14,357 nt of DNA. It comes from VFZP01 sp043730365 (lineage in GTDB: Bacteria > Acidobacteriota > Terriglobia > Bryobacterales > Bryobacteraceae). The notes beneath the pieces are model-generated. The model made no database searches, was not told the origin of the DNA, and worked only from the letters and a program-made list of their open reading frames with translations. A program made the translations under genes and the position numbers. Within the stretch, counting starts at the first letter, position 1, and every line of letters starts with the position of its first letter. Positions 11,963 to 14,357 of the stretch are shown here, piece by piece. Location: positions 1-14,357 of the forward strand of contig JAYTKJ010000755.1 of NCBI GenBank assembly GCA_043730365.1, in the 5' to 3' direction.

Positions 11963-14357
11963 CTACTCCCTGGTAATGAACTCGTCCAAATTCAGCAGCA
12001 CGCGGCTCACGCCCATCAGGGCGGGCAAGGGCTGCTGTCGCTCTTTGCTCTCGTTGGCAAATAGCGTGGACTGTTCATCGTGGTATCGCTCGAGCCTCGC
12101 GCGTTCCTTCGCCGTGGGCGCGCGCCCCACACAGAGGCGGAAGCCGTAGTCAATCTTGCCCGCCAGCGACGCGCCGGACGTCTCTTCGGCAATGCGCCAG
12201 GCCAGCGCCTTGGCCGCCTCAAAGAACACTTCGTCGTTGAGCAGGTTCAAGGCCTGGAGCGGCGTGTTAGACCGGCCGCGGCGCACACACGCCACGCTCA
12301 TATCGGGCGCGTCGAAATTCATGAGCATCGGATACGGCGTGGTCCGCTGGAAGTGGATGTAGAGGCCGCGCCGATACCGCTCACGTCCGGGGCTCACTTC
12401 CCACTTCCGCCCGCCGTAGCCAAGTTCGGCCACTCCCGCCGGTTGCGGCGGCTTCACGCTGCGCCCGCCAATGTCGTCATTCAAGAGCCCACTCACCGCC
12501 AGCGCTTGATCGCGCAGCGTTTCGGCCGGAAGCCGCACACGGGATTGCCGGGCGAGTAGAACATTTTCGGGATCTTTCGTCGAAAGCTCCGGCCGCACTT
12601 TGGAGGACTGCCGGTAGGTGGCCGACAGCACAATCGTCTTGTGGAGTTGCTTCTGGCTCCAGCCCTTTTCCACAAACTCAGAAGCAAGCCAGTCCAGCAG
12701 TTCCGAATGCGAAGGTTTGTCGCCTTGCTTGCCGAAATCCTCGGCGGTTTTCACGAGGCCCCGGCCGAAGAACTCGTACCAGGCGCGGTTCACCCACACG
12801 CGCGCCGTGAGCGGATTGGCGGGCGAGGTCAACCAGCGCGCCAGATCGAGCCGATTGGCTCGCGGCGCCTCAATCTGCGGCAGCGACACGGGCACGCCGG
12901 AGTCAACCGCGACGCCCTTGGCCTTCCAATCGCCACGCACCCGGATCTGTGTGGGCGGCGTCGAAGGATCATCCGTCATCACCGGCGCCTGCGAGAGTGG
13001 GGGGAGCGTGGCGTTCAGCTCGGTGAGCCTTTTGCGCAGCTCTTTCAGCTTGTCGATTTTAGCTTTGTCCAGACCCACGGTCGTACTGTTCGAGAAGACG
13101 AAATAATCAGTCAGCCGCCGTTGATCGCGAATGGAGCGCTCAGCCGGAGGGGTCTTCATCACGCGCACGGTCCGGTCAAACATCGCCTTCATGGAAGTGA
13201 GTGCGAAGTCCCACTCCGGCGTGCGGCCGGCGTCGTCGATCGCCTGCATGATCTTGGCTTCCCACATCGGCTGCAACGTAGGAACCTCATACTCGGCGAG
13301 CAAGGCAGCGCGCTTCTTGTCGTACTCGGGCAGCGCCGCCAGATACGGGCCCACTTCGCCGGGGAGCGGAGCGTTGATCTCGCCCTCTTCGGTGCGCTCG
13401 AAAAAGGAAAGCATTCGGTAGTAATCACTCTGCTTGATGGGATCGTACTTATGGTCATGACACTGGGAGCAACCCATGGTCAGGCCCAGCCAGACGGTGG
13501 AAACGGTGTTGGTGCGATTGACCAGTTGCTCAAAGCGCGCTTCGTCGCGGTCCACGCCCGCTTCGCGGTTGGTCAGTGTGTTGCGCAGGAAGCCGGTGGC
13601 TACCTGATTGTCAATCGTCGAAGCAGGCAGAAAGTCTCCGGCCAGTTGCTCGATGGTGAAACGGTCAAAAGGCAGGTCTCGATTAAACGCCTGAATCACC
13701 CAATGACGATAGCGCCACGCCCACGCGCGAGACTGATCCTTTTCGTAACCATCGCTATCGGCATAGTGGGCGAGGTCCAGCCAGTGGCGCGCCCAGCGCT
13801 CGCCGTAATGCGGTGAGCGAAGCAAGCGATCCACCTGATGTTCGTAGGCATCTTGGGACGCATCGGCCAGGAAATCCGCCATCTCGGATGGCGTGGGCGG
13901 CAGACCGGTGAGATCGAGGCTCGCACGGCGAAGGAGCGTGGCGCGATCGGCTTCAGGCGACGGAGCCAAGCCCTCGGACTCGAGCCGCGCAGCCACGAAG
14001 GCATCCACCGGATTCCGCACCCACGCCGCGTTTTTCGTCAATGCTGGCGAGGCCGGCCGCTTCACGGGTTTGAAAGACCACAGATCCGCGGCCTTCGATG
14101 CAGCCATCGCCGGGGAGGCGGGCCACACGGCCCCGGCGTCGATCCACCCGCGCAGCAGAGCCACTTCGGCTTCACTGAGCCTTGGCCCGACGGGCGGCAT
14201 CTGGAAGCCTTCTTTGGAACTGGTGACGCGCTCAATCAGCTTGCTCTCGGCGCTCCTGCCTTTGGCGATGGCCGGGCCTGAATAACCGCCCTTCAAAGCA
14301 GCCACGCCGTCATCAAGACGCAGCCCGTTCACCTGCTGCGCCGCGCCATGGCAGCCT
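11963..14357 (-). CDS. PSD1 protein: PSCyt1 haem domain, DUF1549 and DUF1553 (5' end outside window)
   Basis: The reading frame is open through the right edge, so the N-terminus is missing; 797 residues are visible. At the edge it reads GCHGAAQQVNGLRLDDG, the second half of a CxxCH haem site of a Planctomycete cytochrome C domain (PSCyt1, ending around IDAGAVWP). DUF1549 (PSCyt2) follows from about residue 105 to 320, with LTGLPPTP, SPHYGERWARHWLDLAHYAD and a second haem motif GCSQCHDHKYDP. DUF1553 (PSD1) spans roughly 500 to 770, with WLTSPANPLTARVWVNRAW and KTIVLSATYRQSS. A signal peptide is expected in the missing part. The protein is probably a periplasmic or surface haem protein working with the DUF1501 protein encoded 4 nt downstream. 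The GTG at 14332 is not a believable start, because the haem motif lies upstream of it. Confidence 0.94.
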   Translation of the reverse strand, partial: GCHGAAQQVNGLRLDDGVAALKGGYSGPAIAKGRSAESKLIERVTSSKEGFQMPPVGPRLSEAEVALLRGWIDAGAVWPASPAMAASKAADLWSFKPVKRPASPALTKNAAWVRNPVDAFVAARLESEGLAPSPEADRATLLRRASLDLTGLPPTPSEMADFLADASQDAYEHQVDRLLRSPHYGERWARHWLDLAHYADSDGYEKDQSRAWAWRYRHWVIQAFNRDLPFDRFTIEQLAGDFLPASTIDNQVATGFLRNTLTNREAGVDRDEARFEQLVNRTNTVSTVWLGLTMGCSQCHDHKYDPIKQSDYYRMLSFFERTEEGEINAPLPGEVGPYLAALPEYDKKRAALLAEYEVPTLQPMWEAKIMQAIDDAGRTPEWDFALTSMKAMFDRTVRVMKTPPAERSIRDQRRLTDYFVFSNSTTVGLDKAKIDKLKELRKRLTELNATLPPLSQAPVMTDDPSTPPTQIRVRGDWKAKGVAVDSGVPVSLPQIEAPRANRLDLARWLTSPANPLTARVWVNRAWYEFFGRGLVKTAEDFGKQGDKPSHSELLDWLASEFVEKGWSQKQLHKTIVLSATYRQSSKVRPELSTKDPENVLLARQSRVRLPAETLRDQALAVSGLLNDDIGGRSVKPPQPAGVAELGYGGRKWEVSPGRERYRRGLYIHFQRTTPYPMLMNFDAPDMSVACVRRGRSNTPLQALNLLNDEVFFEAAKALAWRIAEETSGASLAGKIDYGFRLCVGRAPTAKERARLERYHDEQSTLFANESKERQQPLPALMGVSRVLLNLDEFITRE

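Noticed and set aside
12641..13816. 391-aa plus-strand ORF opposite the PSD1 gene
   Set aside because: It is a shadow of the DUF1549/DUF1553 coding sequence with no recognisable features.

Overview
The window reads as a high-GC bacterial chromosome, most probably an acidobacterium of the Solibacter/Bryobacter type. This is inferred from gene content: a DUF1501 protein with a Tat leader next to a Planctomycete-cytochrome-C/DUF1549/DUF1553 (PSD1) protein, plus a CHASE2 histidine kinase with an NtrC-type regulator. Such pairs are typical of Planctomycetes, Verrucomicrobia and Solibacterales. No rRNA, tRNA, CRISPR array or intact insertion sequence was found.

Layout. (1) 1-893 is a decayed accessory zone. 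It holds a 48-codon ORF of unknown function, the last ~65 codons of an MFS transporter with its 5' part missing, and a low-information stretch. (2) 894-2380, minus strand, is a compact three-gene unit: a 59-aa ORF with a good ribosome binding site, a nucleotidyltransferase-fold protein coupled to it by a TAATG overlap, and, 3 nt later, a short DUF262 (ParB/sulfiredoxin-like) protein that seems to have lost the middle of its domain. (3) 2410-2710 holds an 81-aa helical antitoxin-like protein and what looks like the first ~15 codons of a lost HNH nuclease partner. (4) 2731-7232, minus strand, is a signalling operon: a secreted Xaa-Pro aminopeptidase, a CHASE2 membrane histidine kinase overlapping it by ATGA, then a sigma-54-dependent response regulator. 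(5) 7249-8379, plus strand, is a GT2/GT21-like membrane glycosyltransferase diverging from the peptidase. (6) 8392-10553, minus strand, is a two-gene ATPase module: an AlbA_2/Schlafen-type DNA-binding protein with a C-terminal ATP-binding domain, coupled by a TTGA overlap to a ParA-like ATPase. (7) 10558 to the right edge, minus strand, is the PSD1 (cut by the window edge) and DUF1501 pair, 4 nt apart; the ATPase module starts 4 nt after the DUF1501 stop.

How the genes fit together. Kinase and regulator form a two-component system whose kinase senses outside the cytoplasm through CHASE2 and whose regulator activates sigma-54 promoters; the secreted peptidase is probably co-transcribed. The PSD1/DUF1501 pair is an exported haem protein with an exported alkaline-phosphatase-fold protein, of undetermined biochemical role. 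The two best candidates for undescribed systems are the AlbA_2-ATPase/ParA pair and the 59-aa/nucleotidyltransferase/DUF262 unit. Both resemble defence-type accessory modules, but no function is demonstrated here. The number of truncated genes in 1-2500 suggests a turnover hotspot.
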